A stretch of 64,000 bases of DNA from Capsicum annuum (Eukaryota; Streptophyta; Magnoliopsida; Solanales; Solanaceae): positions 447,847 to 511,846 of the forward strand of contig NW_025861174.1 in assembly GCF_002878395.1 (NCBI RefSeq), written 5' to 3'. Positions 11,261 through 23,610 of this stretch are shown in pieces (the first letter of the stretch is position 1; the number at the start of each line of letters is the position of its first letter). Both the position numbers and the translations under genes were made by a program. The notes under the pieces were generated by a model, which was not told the origin of the DNA, did not search any database, and saw only the letters and a program-made list of their open reading frames with translations.

Positions 11261-12759
11261 ACACATGGTAATGCACAATTACATGGGAAATAATTAGTTA
11301 AACATGGATATCCAAAACTTATTTGTTAAAGAAAATGTGTTGGACAGTGATGGAAACTCTAGTCATGCTGATATTCAAACTAGTGGCTAAGATGGAAAAC
11401 TCAGCAATTGGGGGGAAGTCATTCATATCCTTACTTGGGAGGATTTTTGGTAGTTTATTTTATTTTCCTTTCTATTTTCCAAATTATGATAGTGTTTTAG
11501 TTCGGAATCTTTCTTGTTTTGTTTCTCTGTCATTTGTGTTTTAACACTTCTATCTTTTCTTATAATGAAATGTGGTGTCCTTGTTGTTTTTTATTGCTTT
11601 AAGTTGTTTTTCTGTCTTCTTTACACAATACATTTTATGTTGATTCTAGTGTTATGATATGTCTATGGAATTTTCAGCTGGATCTTAAAATCTAGTTTAA
11701 TCATGAAATATTGGATTAGAGCGCTAAAGTTTGTAAAAAGGCATATGAGAAATTAGTAGTGTTAAGACATTTAGTACCACGTTGAAGCCCTCTTTCAAAA
11801 TTAAGGAAATTATTTTGAGAATCACAAAAATAACTTGGTCATCAATTGAAAAGCACATCTCAATTAGGTTAAATAGTGAACATGTGATCCCTATAGCAAG
11901 AGAAACAAAAAGATAATGAACCCCACGAAAGCATGAGTCATTTGATGTGAGGGATGTAGAATAGAGGTGGGGTGTAGAAAAAGAAGTGAAACATATGCTC
12001 AATTAAAGTTAGTGTTGTTAAAGTATCACAAATGATCTTCATCTTTCACTCTATATATTGCATAATGTATACTTGTATTTTAAATAATTGATATGACGAA
12101 GGCGTTTCATTCTACTATCCAAATATTGTGTCATCCTTTGTTTACCCTGTTTGAACCTTAGTTCTATTTTCTTTCATACCCCTCTTTTAGAATCAAGATA
12201 GAGTCAACAAATTTCAAGAAAAAATAGTGAGTAAAAGAATAGAGTTAGAAAGGTTTCAAAAAGAAAAAAGAAAGGAGGAAAATGTGTCAAAAATAAAGAA
12301 AGTGATGAGTGCCAAGAAAATAGAGTCAGAAAAAGTTTCAAAGAGATAAGGAGTCAATAAAAAAGAAAAGAAAAATAAAATCAGACTCAAGCAAAAGAAC
12401 AAGTTGTCGGAACTATATGCGACCTCATTCTCTTTTCCCGAGGGTGAGATATGTAGGTTGTCTTACTCTGTGCTTGGTCCAACAAATAAAAAATTCAAAA
12501 TTACCCAGTTAAAGAAACTGGGGCATGGGTTAATTTTTATTATTTGAGTCGATTCTGAATGTTGTAAGTCCCACGCCACTTCAAGTGTCGTGTGGGCCTT
12601 ATGCCATCCTTTCTTCTAACATTATCCAAAAGCCAAGTTACAACCAAAGAAAGACCTTCAGATCAATCTTTGAGGATGTTAAGGCTAAGCATGTAATAGA
12701 TATGATGATGCATTTTGAGAACTACTTGTCTTCCTTAGCATAAGAAATCAGGAGAGAAA
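11261..12759 (+). other. E3 post-gag region, no pol recognised
   Basis: About 1.5 kb where protease and reverse transcriptase would be expected. I find no DTG/DSG, YxDD or RNase H motif on either strand. It holds A-rich stretches (12180-12400), the third copy of the 'agatatgtaggttg' word set (12412-12475), and a 'gaaactggggcatgggtt' phrase (12516). Confidence 0.55.
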
Positions 12760-13215
12760 TAAAATGAGAGAGTCTTATTGGTGAAAACCCTCATGGGCAC
12801 CGTAAGATGATTGTGAGTTGAGATACTAAAATAAGAGAGTCTTATTGGTGAAATCCCTCATGGGTACCACAAGACAATTGTGAGTTGAGAGTCTAAAATG
12901 AGAGTGCGTTATTGGTGAAAACGCTTACGGTTACTGTAAGGAGATGGCAACCTGAGAGAGATAAAAATGAGAGTCTTATTAGTGATAACCTTCATGGGCA
13001 CCTTAAGACAATTGTATGTTGATTGATATGAAAATGAGAAAGTCTCATAAAGTCTTATGGGTAAAAAGTCTCATGAACACCACAAGATGATGGTGAGCTG
13101 GGAGAAATGAAAATAAGAGAGTCTTACTGGTGAAAACCCTCATGGACACCATAAGGAAATGGTGAGCTGAGAAATAAATGAGAGAGGCTTGTTGGCGAAA
13201 ACCCTTCAAGGCGTT
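12760..13215 (+). repeat. E3 tandem array A, 65-69-bp unit, about 7 copies
   Basis: The repeating phrase 'agtcttattggtgaaaaccc' starts near 12771, 12838, 12903, 12972, 13051, 13120 and 13185. Each is followed by 'tcatgggcacc(g)taag(a)tgat(t)gtgag(t/c)tgag'. Copies are clearly diverged and one is disturbed. Non-coding. Confidence 0.85.
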
Positions 13216-14418
13216 ACTAGCCGATTTAGGTCTCTGAATATAATTGGCCAAAAAAGCAACTCAGTTTTAGGGCCATTAACTCAACAACAATTGGTGGAGT
13301 GTTTGGATGAAAATATCAGGCAACTTAATCCAAAATGTATGGCATAATCATTAGAATTGATTGTCATTTTCAGATAAAGTTTTATTTTCTTTATTTTCAA
13401 AAAGGGACAAACATTGTCTTTTCTTTCTTTTATATATTTCTATTTTTGTCATTTTGAGTCTTTTATTCGAATAAAAAATTATTTTTCTCATGTCTTTGAG
13501 TCAAGTCCATGTAAAACAAGTGAGAAAAGATTTGAAAACTTTCTACCAACTTCTTCAATTGCCCAAAGCAAGACAAAAGGCCAGCATATGAAAGCAACTT
13601 GATTGTAAGTCAAAACAAGGCAAGCAAAAAGTTTTATCAGTAAATAAGTTTGGGAAATCAAGGAAATAGCAAGGGTTAAAGGATATATTAGAGAAATATA
13701 GACAAAATAGGGATATTGTGCTTGCTTCTAAGTCACTTTTAATAATCTAAGTTTGGTTCAATGGTGGAGAAAGGCAAGTGCAAGAGAAATTACCTCAAAA
13801 TCCAAAGTCATAAGCCAACCATTTTGTCTTAAACTAACAAGTTTTCTTTGTATGAAACAGGAAAAGGTATTACCTTCTAATCAAAGGCTTCAAAGCGCAA
13901 ATACCAAAGGTGCAATTCCTTGTTCCTGCAAATGCAAGAGCAGTGTTGCTGTACAGGTTTGGTAATCATAATTATGGTAAAACTCATCATCTTGTACCCC
14001 TAAGAAACACATTCTCTAATTTGGATCTTTCATGTCTCATGGCTAGGAGGTGCACTTCCTAATTTGAGCTATTAATCCTAAAATATAAACTTTTAGTAAG
14101 AATCTTTCACTTTAACTCTTAAGAGAGGGACTTGTTGGTCTCAGTCATTCAACTCTAGCCTCAAAAGGTGTATTTATTGATCAGAATCATGATTTATCTT
14201 TGTATTATGTATTGTTCCAAGTAGTTGTGATTAGGTTTGACACTCGCAAAAGCTTTTGATGATAAACTGGAGCAAAAAGGAAATTTAATTCTTGTTATTT
14301 GGAACTTCACATAAGGACCGTCCCAAAAAATGGGATTTTATTTTTCAAAAAATGGAATATTTTCTATCATAATCTTTGTTAGGGATAATTGTTTTCTAGT
14401 TTTGAGTTTGATTTCAGG
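13216..14418 (+). other. E3 spacer between arrays
   Basis: About 1.2 kb without recognisable coding content. Short plus-strand ORFs at 13414-13602 and 13753-13965 show no family motif. Confidence 0.5.
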
Positions 14419-16610
14419 AAACTGACTCGCCTAGAGAACGGGGTGATGAAATCAAAATCTAGGAGCCCACCTGAAAACAGGGTGATGAAATCGAAAGTCA
14501 GGAGCCCGCCTGTAGAATAGAGTGATGAAATTAAAAGTCAAGAGCCTGCCTAAAGAATAGGGTAAGGAAATAATAAGTCAGGAGCTCGCATGAAGAAAAG
14601 AGAGATGAAATTGAAAGTAAGGAGCCCGACTGAAGAACAGGGTTATGAAATTAAAAGTTAGGAGCCCGCCTGAAGAACTAGGTGATGAAATTGAAAGTCA
14701 AGAGCTTGCCTAAAGAATAGGGTGATGAAATTTAAATTCAGGAGTCTGCCTGAAGAACGAGGTGATGAAATTAAAAGTCAGGAGCCCTGCCTGAAGAACG
14801 AAGTGATGAAATTAAAAGTCAGGAGCCCACCTGAAGAATGGGGTGGTGAAATAGAATATAGGATCTTGCCTGAAGAATAGGTTAATGAAATTGAAAGTCA
14901 GGAGCCCGTCTAAAAAATAGGGTGATAAAATTGAAAGTCAAGAGCCTACCTGGAGAACAGGGTAATGAAATTGCAATTCATAAGCAAGTCTAAAGAGCAA
15001 TGTGATGAAATTAAAAGTCAGGAGCCTTCCTGAAGAACAGGGAGATTAAATTGAAAGTCAGGAGCTTACCTAAAGAACAGGGCGATGAAATTAAATTTGA
15101 GGAGTCTGCCTGAAGAACATAGCGATGAAATTAAAAGTCTTGATCCCACTTAAAGAATAGGGTGATGAAATTTAAAGTCAGTATCCCGCACAAAGAATAG
15201 GGTGATGAAATTAAAAGTAGGAGCTCGCCCGAAGAACAGGGTGAAGAAATTGAAAGTTTGGAGCCCTCCTAAAGAACAGGATGATAAAATTAAAAGTCAA
15301 AAGCCTTCCTGGAGAACAGGGAGATGAAATTGCAAGTTAGGAGCCCGTATAAAGAACAAGGTGATAAAATTAAAAGTCAAGAGCCCACCTGAAGAACAAG
15401 GTGATGAAATTGGAGGATAGGATCCCGACTGAAGTACAAGTTAATGAAATTAAAAGTTAGGAGCCTGTCTGATGAATAGGGTGATGAAATTCAAAGTCAA
15501 GAGCCTGCCTGGAGAACTGGATGATGAAATTGAAAGTTAGGAGCCTTCCTAAAGAACAGGGTGAGGACATAACAAGTCAGGAGCTTATCTAAAAAAAAAA
15601 GAGATAAAATTAAAAGTGAGGAGCCCAACTGAAGAATACGATTATGAAATTGAAAGTCAGGAGCCTACCTAAAGAACAAGGTGATGAAATTAAAAGTCAT
15701 GAGCCCGCATGAAAAATTGGGTGATGAAATTAAAATTTAGGAGTTCGCCTGAAGACAGGGTGATAAAATTGAAAGCCAGGATCCCGCCTGAAGAACCGGG
15801 TGATAAAATTAAAAGTCAGGAGCCCACTTGAAAAATAGGGTGATGAAATTGAAATTAGGAGCTTACCTGAAGAACAGGTTGATGATATTAAAAGTCAGGA
15901 GCTCGTCTGAAGAACAGGGTGATAAAATTAAAAGTTAGGATCCTACTTGAAGAACAGGGCGATAAAATTGAATTTTAGGAGTCCGCCTAAAGAACATGGT
16001 GATGAAATTGAAAGCCTAAAGCCAGCTTGAAGAACAGGGTGCTGAAATCTAAAGTCAGGATCCTACACAAAAAATAGGGTGATGAAACTTGAAGTAGGAG
16101 CTCGCATGAAGAACAGGGTGAAGAAATTTAAAGTTAGTAGCCTTCCTGAAGAGTTGGATGATAAATTTGGAAGTCAGAAGCCTTCCTGGAGAATAGGGTC
16201 ATGAAATTGCAAGTTTGGAGCCCGTATAAAGAACAAGGTGATGAACTTGAAAGTCAGGAGCCTACTTGAAGAACAGAGTGATAAATCAAGTGCCTGTCTG
16301 AAGAATAGGGTGATGAAATTAAAATTCAGGAGCCCGCCTAGAGAATAGGGTGATGAAATTTATTGTTAGGGTCCCTCCTGAAGAGTACGGTGATGAAATA
16401 GCAAGTTAGGACGCTGCCTGAAGAATAGGGTGATAAAATTGAAAGTTAGGAGCTCCGCCTGAAGAATAAGGTAATTAAATTTCAAGTCAGGAGCCTGCCT
16501 GAGAAATAAGGTGAAGATTTTCAAGTAATAACATGAAAAAATTGAAAGCCAAGAAATAAGGTGAATAAATTGTAATTTAGGAGCCTACCTGGAGAATAGG
16601 GAGAAGATTT
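14419..16610 (+). repeat. E3 tandem array B, 40-bp unit, about 54 copies
   Basis: Long head-to-tail array. The approximate unit is 'gtcaggagcccgcctgaaga' followed by 'acagggtgatgaaattaaaa'. Spacing is 40 bases over most of the array (for example the 'ggag-c-cg' phrase near 14501, 14541, 14581), with occasional one- or two-base slips. Copy number is estimated from length. The array decays at its right end (16500-16610). Since 40 is not divisible by three and every frame contains stops, it does not encode a repeat protein. It sits directly upstream of the PPT/3' LTR region, where Ogre elements are known to carry variable tandem repeats. Confidence 0.92.
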
Positions 16611-17081
16611 TCAAATTCAATTTCAAATTTTGAAGTACCACTGACAAAACATGGTCGATGTTCGAGTTCATCTCCAACACCAAATTTTGTATGGAGAAAG
16701 AATCTATTCTCAAGTTCAACACAAATAAGATTAGATCTTTGTCAATTTGGAAAGCATCTGAAATTCAAGTCGAGAGTCCAGAGAGGCTGCATAGATCAGA
16801 ATTTTGTAATTTCTATTGTCTTCTAACTTTTAATTTTAATTTTTAATGTAATAATAGAGTCGTGGACCAAAACCTCATGAAGTCCTTACTCAACTCTCCA
16901 ACTCGGTATGGTCCCTTTCTTTCCAACCCTTTGAGAAATCATTGACTTGATTCCCTCATAACTTGGATAGGTAGGATACCATAAATCAAGACTCTCTTTC
17001 TTTTCTCCCTTTTGAATAATGGTCGGGTCAAAATTTTGTGTCGTTGTCTACTTCTTTGTCTAAAAACACTTTGTGTTTACA
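16611..17081 (+). other. E3 unique stretch before the PPT
   Basis: No gene recognised. A short ORF at 16658-16846 has no family motif. The sequence leads to 'cattgacttgattccctcataactt' and then the PPT. Confidence 0.5.
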
Positions 17082-17098
17082 TCCAAAGGGGGACATGA
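17082..17098 (+). other. E3 polypurine tract
   Basis: TCCAAAGGGGGACATGA lies immediately before the 3' LTR start TGTAGATGTCT. It is the expected plus-strand DNA primer of an LTR retrotransposon and fixes the orientation as plus. Confidence 0.85.
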
Positions 17099-19044
17099 TG
17101 TAGATGTCTAATATTTTCCCTCCTGGAAGACAAATTTATCTATTTACCCTACCTTACCATACACCCACTCTTTGTGATAATCTTCCAAAAAATGACGAAA
17201 AATAATAACCAACTCTCAACAATTACATATGAAAAAAAAAAACCTACCCCATACCCATGTACCCCTACCCTCACACTCTCCTACCCCATCACGTTTATTC
17301 CCTATCATAACAAACCCATAAAAGAATAACAAAAAAACACACAGTTGTACATATACACGCCTTATATCGTACATACAGAGGTAGACATACCACTTTTTTT
17401 CTAATCCTCACCAATACATTCGCATACATGTATACACACACTTTCATAGAGCTGGTTAGAATAAAATACATAGGCTCAAACAAAAAATTAAAGAGGTGGA
17501 GATAGACATATATGAGAGAAACAATGGAATAAGGATGATAGAGAGAATTGAGAGAGAGTTCAAAAGAGGCGAGAGAGTGTGAGAAAAAAAGAGTGAAAAA
17601 ATATTATGAAAAGGGGTTAAAGTTTTCCGGTGAAGTATCACTGGTAAATGCCTTCTCCACTGACCAATCGATACTAACCAGTCATGAAACCAAACCCATC
17701 TAGCTTAAAGCTTATTAACCAGTGACAAAAGCAGCCAAATACTACCGGTGACGTCCCTAAACCCTACCAAATAGTCCATCATTGTTGTCCGTATTCTGGC
17801 GATGGGACATCTCTCCGGAAACACATCAAAACTGACCAAATTAGGTTAAATCCATTGGGAAGTCAGTAACATATTCACTTCTAGTCCACAAAAATAAAGC
17901 TTATTCGGTGAAATTTTGATTCCAATCATGTTTAGGAAAAATTTGTTGAGGGTTTTCGCTATTTCAACATTTTTGGTCTGATTTGGTGATTAAACCAAGT
18001 TTGGGATCAAGGTTTGTTGAGTTTGGGTCTGATTTGAGGTTCGACGATGCTCAATTTAAGAAATTCAATTTGATCGAAATACAATCATGGATTGAGGTCC
18101 AATTCTTCAACTTTATTGTTTTTTATTTCATCTTCATGCGATGTGTTGATGTTATGATTGTTGTGTGCATGTTCTTGTTTTTTGGATATCGACGTTTGAA
18201 AATTGAAAAGATAAATTGAGTTTATAGTCCGAAGAATCAGTTAATCATTCATTGAAAAAGTTAAATTTGAGGAGGTATTGATTTTGATAAAAGTGAATTT
18301 GGATTAATTTTGATTCATTGATGATGTTGAATAAGATAGAGTCATGATAAGTCCAAAATAAGTAGGCAAACGATAGGTCGAGTAGGAAAAATTTTGGAAT
18401 TGTGGATTGCTAAACGTTTGAATGTGCTGAATGGATTTTATTTTATCACACCTAAATTCCTTGTACTCATTTGGCCAGAGAATGCCCCCCAAAAATTATA
18501 TTTATTATTGTGGAATTCCTCTCTATACTTTGTACTCGGAAGACCGATCGTGATCAAGGCCCTATGCATCGGGTAAAGCATAGTGTAGATAGTTAGAATA
18601 GTTTAGGTTTTAATTTCAGCATTTTTATTTCAGTTTGTAATAAATTGGACCGTACACTATTTTGAAGTTTTAATGGTTTGATTGTTTGTTTTTATGATAT
18701 GCATTTTGTTTGGTTTATACATTCCATAGTGTCATACTAGCCGATATACTGTATGAAGTGACCTTGGTTGAACCACAGGACCGAGGAATGCCTAACACAT
18801 TTCCATCAGTCAACAGAATTCGTTAACTGGAATCTCTATTTGCGGATCAGTTTTTAAATAGCCAAAAATCATTTTGAAAAGAATTTTCAAAGGTGACTTG
18901 GCACACCGGATTTATGCCAAGTGGATACTTTGAGTTTTTATTGATAAATTCCTTTTCGAAATAAATTGTTTCCTTTTGTCACTAAATAATAAAACCCTTT
19001 CAAACTTAAAATCGATAATTTTGGTTAAAAAATGGGGTGTGGCA
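17099..19044 (+). repeat. E3 3' LTR
   Basis: About 1.95 kb. It begins TGTAGATGTCTAATATTTTCC and ends GGGGTGTGGCA, a direct repeat of 5962-7955 with many substitutions and small indels. The divergence indicates an old insertion. Confidence 0.88.
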
Positions 19045-19217
19045 TTAGTTCTGAGAGACTAAATTGACTTTATTTTAATATGGCTGAAATTTCAAGAGTG
19101 GTTTGATAATATCTAAAAGGGCAAACATGAAAAGTAAAACACAATTTATGTCCTACTTTCTTTTCCTTAATAAATGTATATTGAGACAAAAATTCATTTA
19201 TTTTTTACGACACTACT
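19045..19217. other. Spacer between E3 and E4
   Basis: 170 bases of AT-rich DNA. Its last seven bases, CACTACT at 19211-19217, are discussed with the CACTA-like element, whose body appears to continue after E4. Confidence 0.5.
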
Positions 19218-21577
19218 TGACACAACCCAAAACCGGGCCATGTCGTATGGGCACCTCAAGCATGCCGGAGGTCGCCCCGTAACCCAACCTATTCATCAAC
19301 ATCATAGGGGTTGGATAAGATCTAACCATATAATATGATAGAAAAATATTAAGAGTAATAGCTTAATGAAGTATAAACACTTCATGAGATTCAACAAACT
19401 AGCCGAATATGACCAAGTTCACAGTTGCTTAAAATACCTCTAGACAAAATCGAAGTTAATAAATGTATATATCGGGACAAGCCCCCAACCATAGCCAAAA
19501 AAATCTAAAGCGAAGGACTAAGAGATAAATGTCATTCGAATGTAACGAAGCTCACCCCTTCAAGTCAATGCACAAATCTCCTGATCGTCTAATCACTGTG
19601 CAGGAAAAGAAGAAGATACTTCGGCCCCTATGTCACAAAGGGACGTAGCGTCCAGAGATGGTTAGTGGTTGGAAATATAGCATATAACTCAAGGATAAGT
19701 GATAAAGTACATCATAAAACAAAAACAAATCAATATATAACATTGTGTCACATTCATACACTTAGCCATACATATAGATATATTACAAGACAATCAATAT
19801 ATCAAGGCTCATCAAAATTCTAAAACATTCATTTATTAGGCATGAAATGGGAGGCTCCGACCCTCCAAACTTATAGGTTCAACATTTCACACTATCCATA
19901 GGACTCTAACAAAAATTACATACACTTAGACAAAGGACTTCAACCATGCTTACTCATTTATTAACCAAGGACTTTAACCATATACACATTCATTCCACAA
20001 CAAACTCTATCCATACTCATATTTATTCAAGCAAGGGACGTTAACCACATGCTCATACCTTGGGCGAGGTACTATCACCTCGAGAGATCTCCTTAAGAAG
20101 GGACTTTAACGTTGAGAAATAATCATTGGGCAAGGGACTTCAACCTCAAGCCATTCATAAGGCAAGGAACTTTAACCTCAAGCCGTCACAACTATTATTT
20201 TTTGCTATTTGGGACTTTAACTCCTTTGACCTTGCATCAATGTACATTCACTACAACATTTAGGGAGTTTAACCATTCTATCCAATTCAACAATATATAC
20301 GACCACATGGTCCTTAAGGGAGCCTTCATTGCTCATCTATCTCGATGGAATAATGCCTTCACTTAATCCAATATACGAAACAAGTTATGGTCATCAATAC
20401 CCTTACAACATTTCTATGCCACATTCTCACCACACTTGGATTAAACCTACAATTTGAGTTCATGTTTATATCTAGGGACTTTACCCTATCATTAGCCAAC
20501 AACCAAGGTCATCAATTTTATCACACATGGTTCATAAGTCCTTCAACACATCATTTATCATTCATCCATGTTCATTGGTCCATTGCCCTAGTTCAATACA
20601 ACAACAACATATGACTAGACAACTTATTTAGAAATTTTCGCAAATACCTTAGGTGCATACCTTCAACCAGGCCATTTTCATGGTTGAAATCATCAAGACT
20701 AGGGTTCCTTGAGACCCTCATGTTAACCAACATAAAACAAGCACCCATGTATACAACCTACCATCAATAATATATATCAACATACATATAATTAACAGTC
20801 ATCATTATTCATTGTTAGGTAACAAAATCCTTTTCATTTGATTCAAAACTACCATGTACACATACTAATCCAAGTGTTAAATACATGGGTTTTGGAGATA
20901 TTTAAATATGGGTAGAGATACATGCCTTAAAAAAGATGACACACTAACAATATTGACTCTTCCTTGACAGTAGATGAATACCTCCAAACCCTAGCCTCCA
21001 ATCTTTCTCCATGGAAACTTTAGAGTGTTTAGGAGTGTTTGAGTCTTGTAAATGAAGACTTAGGAGGCTACAATGCCTTATACAGTGAGAGGGTTTAGGG
21101 TTTTAGGCAAGTGAAATGACCAAAAGGTCCTTGGTTAAAAGTTGGAAAGTCCACTTCTGCAGGGTACGACTCCCTCTTACGGTTCTTATAGCAATCGTGA
21201 CCTAGGGTACGAGTTGTACCCTAACTCATAACCTAGGCTTTTATTATGTCAACCACACTGTTATAGGTACAAGAAGGCACCATTTATCCATAACCAAAAG
21301 GTATGACTCACCCTCCAATCTTAAGCTTCACTCATGACCAAAATAGTCTACTTAGTTTTGAGACTTTACTCTATAAGGTTGAGTAGTATACGACTTGTAT
21401 ACATTGGTTATGACTAAGGGAAGACCTTGTCGTATAGAAGATAGTATGCTACCTTAACATGCTGCTCAAGATACGAAAGAGGAGGGCGAAAAGGGTATGA
21501 CCTAAGTGCCAACTCGTACCCAACTCAGAGACACCAAAAGTTGTTGTTTGTCAGTGCCTCAAAGTCTAGGTGTTTCA
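19218..21577 (-). repeat. E4 3' LTR
   Basis: 2.36 kb. On the minus strand it begins TGAAACACCTAGAC at 21577 and ends ...GGGTTGTGTCA at 19218. It is a direct repeat of 27041-29330 over its whole length: the shared 'cctattcatcaacatca', 'catataatatgatag', 'gggactttaaccct' and 'ccatgtacac' blocks occur in the same order. It has recurrent 'gggactttaacc' phrases (19870-20560). Confidence 0.9.
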
Positions 21578-21592
21578 ATTCTCACCTACTTG
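21578..21592 (-). other. E4 polypurine tract
   Basis: The minus strand reads CAAGTAGGTGAGAAT next to the LTR start TGAAACACC. It is a mutated PPT in the expected place. Confidence 0.65.
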
Positions 21593-22129
21593 GGATCATT
21601 CGTCTGTGAATGACGGGTAAGGCAAGAATTTACACAAGTTAACACATCAACATATATCAAGCAACCTATACACAAGTAAGGAAAAAGCACACAACAAGGA
21701 TACATCACAACACATACCATGATCATCATCGATCAACCACTTCATTTCATTGGTCGTGGGACTCCAACCCTTTACTTATCCATCACTTTCTCATTTCACT
21801 ACTTAGGGTCTCTAACCCATCAACTCATCAAATATATAGAGAAACTCAAAGAATTGGGGACTTTAACCCTTCAACTACCAAGAACATAAATCAACTTAAG
21901 GTACTAGAGACTTAAACTCATCATAACACAACATACACAATTTCAAAGCATTAGGGTCTTAAACCCACGGTCAAATAAGACACAAATCAATTCACACTTT
22001 GGAAATTTTAATCCATTGTCTAACAAAGACCTAAATCAATTCAAAACATAGGGACTTAAACCCATCACTTATCAAGACGTACATCAAGGTAAGGAGATTA
22101 ACACATACCTCCATCACAAGCTTCTGGAA

Positions 22130-22600
22130 TTGGAAATAAATGCAGATGCTTGGAATTCATGTTCTCTTCCGCCTCCCAAGTGGATTCCTTAGACTTTGGT
22201 TCCTCCATAAAACCTTCACTGAAGACACTTCTATTGTTCGCAATCAGTGAACTTGACGGTCCAAGATCCTCACTGGGATCTCCTCGTATGACAAAGAGTA
22301 CAAGATACCAACATCTTTTGAGGGAACAACTAAAGAATGGTCATCCACACATTTTTATAATATAGACACATGGAAAATTGGGTGAATGGAGTTCATACTA
22401 GGAGGAAACTCCAACTCGTTCGTAACATTGCCAACCCTCTTCACAATCAAGTAGGGACCAATATAGCAGGGACTAAACTTCTCTTTTCACCAAACTGCAT
22501 TACTCCCTTCATGGGAAACACTTTCAAGAATACCCAACATCCCACATTTAACTCTAAATCCCTATACCTCACATCCACATAGGACTTTTGGCGACTTTGA
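22130..22600 (-). pseudogene. E4 chromodomain and integrase C-terminus
   Basis: Minus-strand codons around 22160-22210 read STWEAEENMNSKHLHLFPEA, the C-terminal part of the gypsy chromodomain (family form ATWEAExDM...YPHLF). 22370-22600 contains the preceding 'CSPMKGV'-like and basic integrase tail segments. Frames change and stops intervene. Chromodomains read heterochromatin marks during integration. Confidence 0.7.
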
Positions 22601-22610
22601 GCGGTTTTAA

Positions 22611-23610
22611 TCAATCATGAATTGCCTTTACCTTCTCTAAGGCTTGGTAAACTAAATCGGGTCCAAGAAACTTACCCTCGCCAACTTCATACCATCCAAT
22701 ATGAGATGGACATCTCCTACCATATAATGCCTCAACAGGCACTATGCCAATGCTAGAGTGGTAGCTATTATTATAGGCAAATTTAATCAAAAGAAAGTGT
22801 TCAAACCAACTACGACCATAATATAAAACATAAGCCCGTAATATATCCTCCAATGTTTAGATAGTTCTCTCAGCTTGGCCATCATTTGTAGGTGAATAAT
22901 GGTACAAAGGTACACTCTAGTACCCAAACCCTTTTTTTTAATGACTTCCAATAATGGGATGAAAATGGAGGACCACAATTCAAAATTATAGCCACCGGAG
23001 CACCATACAACTTTATGATCTTCGCTAGATACAACTTAGCATAATTTTTTGCCCAAAAATTGGTTCTCACGGGCATGAAATAATCAAACTTAGTCATTCT
23101 ATCAATAATGACCCAAATAAAATCACATTAGTTTTGAGATCTAGGAAGACTGGTGACAAAATCCATATTAATTGCCTCCCACTTCTACTTGGGCAACTCA
23201 ATCTCTTGGTTATAGGCCAGCGGACCTCAAGTCCTTAACCTTTACTTGTTGGCACACCATATGCTTAGCCACATGTCTAGCAACATTACGCTTCATATTA
23301 TTCCACCAATAGAACTCTCTAAGGTCATGATACATCTTGGAGGAACCGAGATGAATAGCATAATTGGCCCCATGAGCCTCGCCAATGATCCTTTCCCTCA
23401 ATCCATCGATGTTGGGAACATATAGCCTACCTTGGTACCTCAAGATACCATCACCACCAATCACAAAGTACTCGACCATATATTGACCCACATTACTCTC
23501 GATATTCATCAATTCGGTGTCCGAGATTTGCTTTTCCTTTTTCTCAACAACAAGAGACGATTGAGATATCGGATGCAAGAATACACTGCCATCCTCAGAG
23601 TCCTCAAGTT
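22611..23610 (-). pseudogene. E4 integrase core and zinc-binding domain
   Basis: Three successive minus-strand frames. 23578-23210 gives the N-terminal HHCC domain: RLYVPNIDGLRERIIGEAH, then IHLGSSKMYHDLREFYWWN and HVAKHMVCQQVKV. The first Cys of the CxxC pair is His, so zinc binding is damaged. 23097-22882 gives the catalytic core (MTKFDYFMPVRTNFWAKNYA, GAPVAIILNCGPPFSSHYW), where the catalytic Asp of the usual SDRG is Asn (ILNCG). 22853-22611 gives the end of the core (FAYNNSYHSSIGIVPVEALY, then EKVKAIHD). The enzyme would insert element cDNA into chromosomes, but this copy lacks key residues. Confidence 0.85.

Larger units (their letters stand above)
5962..19044 (+). mobile_element. E3: Tat/Ogre-like LTR retrotransposon, non-autonomous
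   Basis: Structurally complete element of about 13.1 kb: 5' LTR, PBS, leader, gag remnant, long non-coding part with two tandem arrays, PPT, 3' LTR. The assignment to the Tat/Ogre group of Ty3/gypsy rests on three things: the PBS context (…GATTCTGCTGGGGA), gag motifs, and tandem arrays just upstream of the 3' LTR, a described habit of Ogre elements. No reverse transcriptase, integrase or RNase H motif was found in the 5.8 kb between the gag remnant and the 3' LTR, so mobilisation would have needed a helper. Flanking pentamers TCAAT (5957-5961) and TTAGT (19045-19049) match at only three of five positions, so the target duplication is eroded or absent. Confidence 0.85.

Noticed and set aside
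14419..16610. CRISPR-like array
   Set aside because: Units are contiguous, with no unique spacers of constant length, in a plant retrotransposon. It is an ordinary tandem array.
14419..16610. Repeat-protein gene
   Set aside because: The unit is 40 bases, not a multiple of three, and stops occur in all frames.
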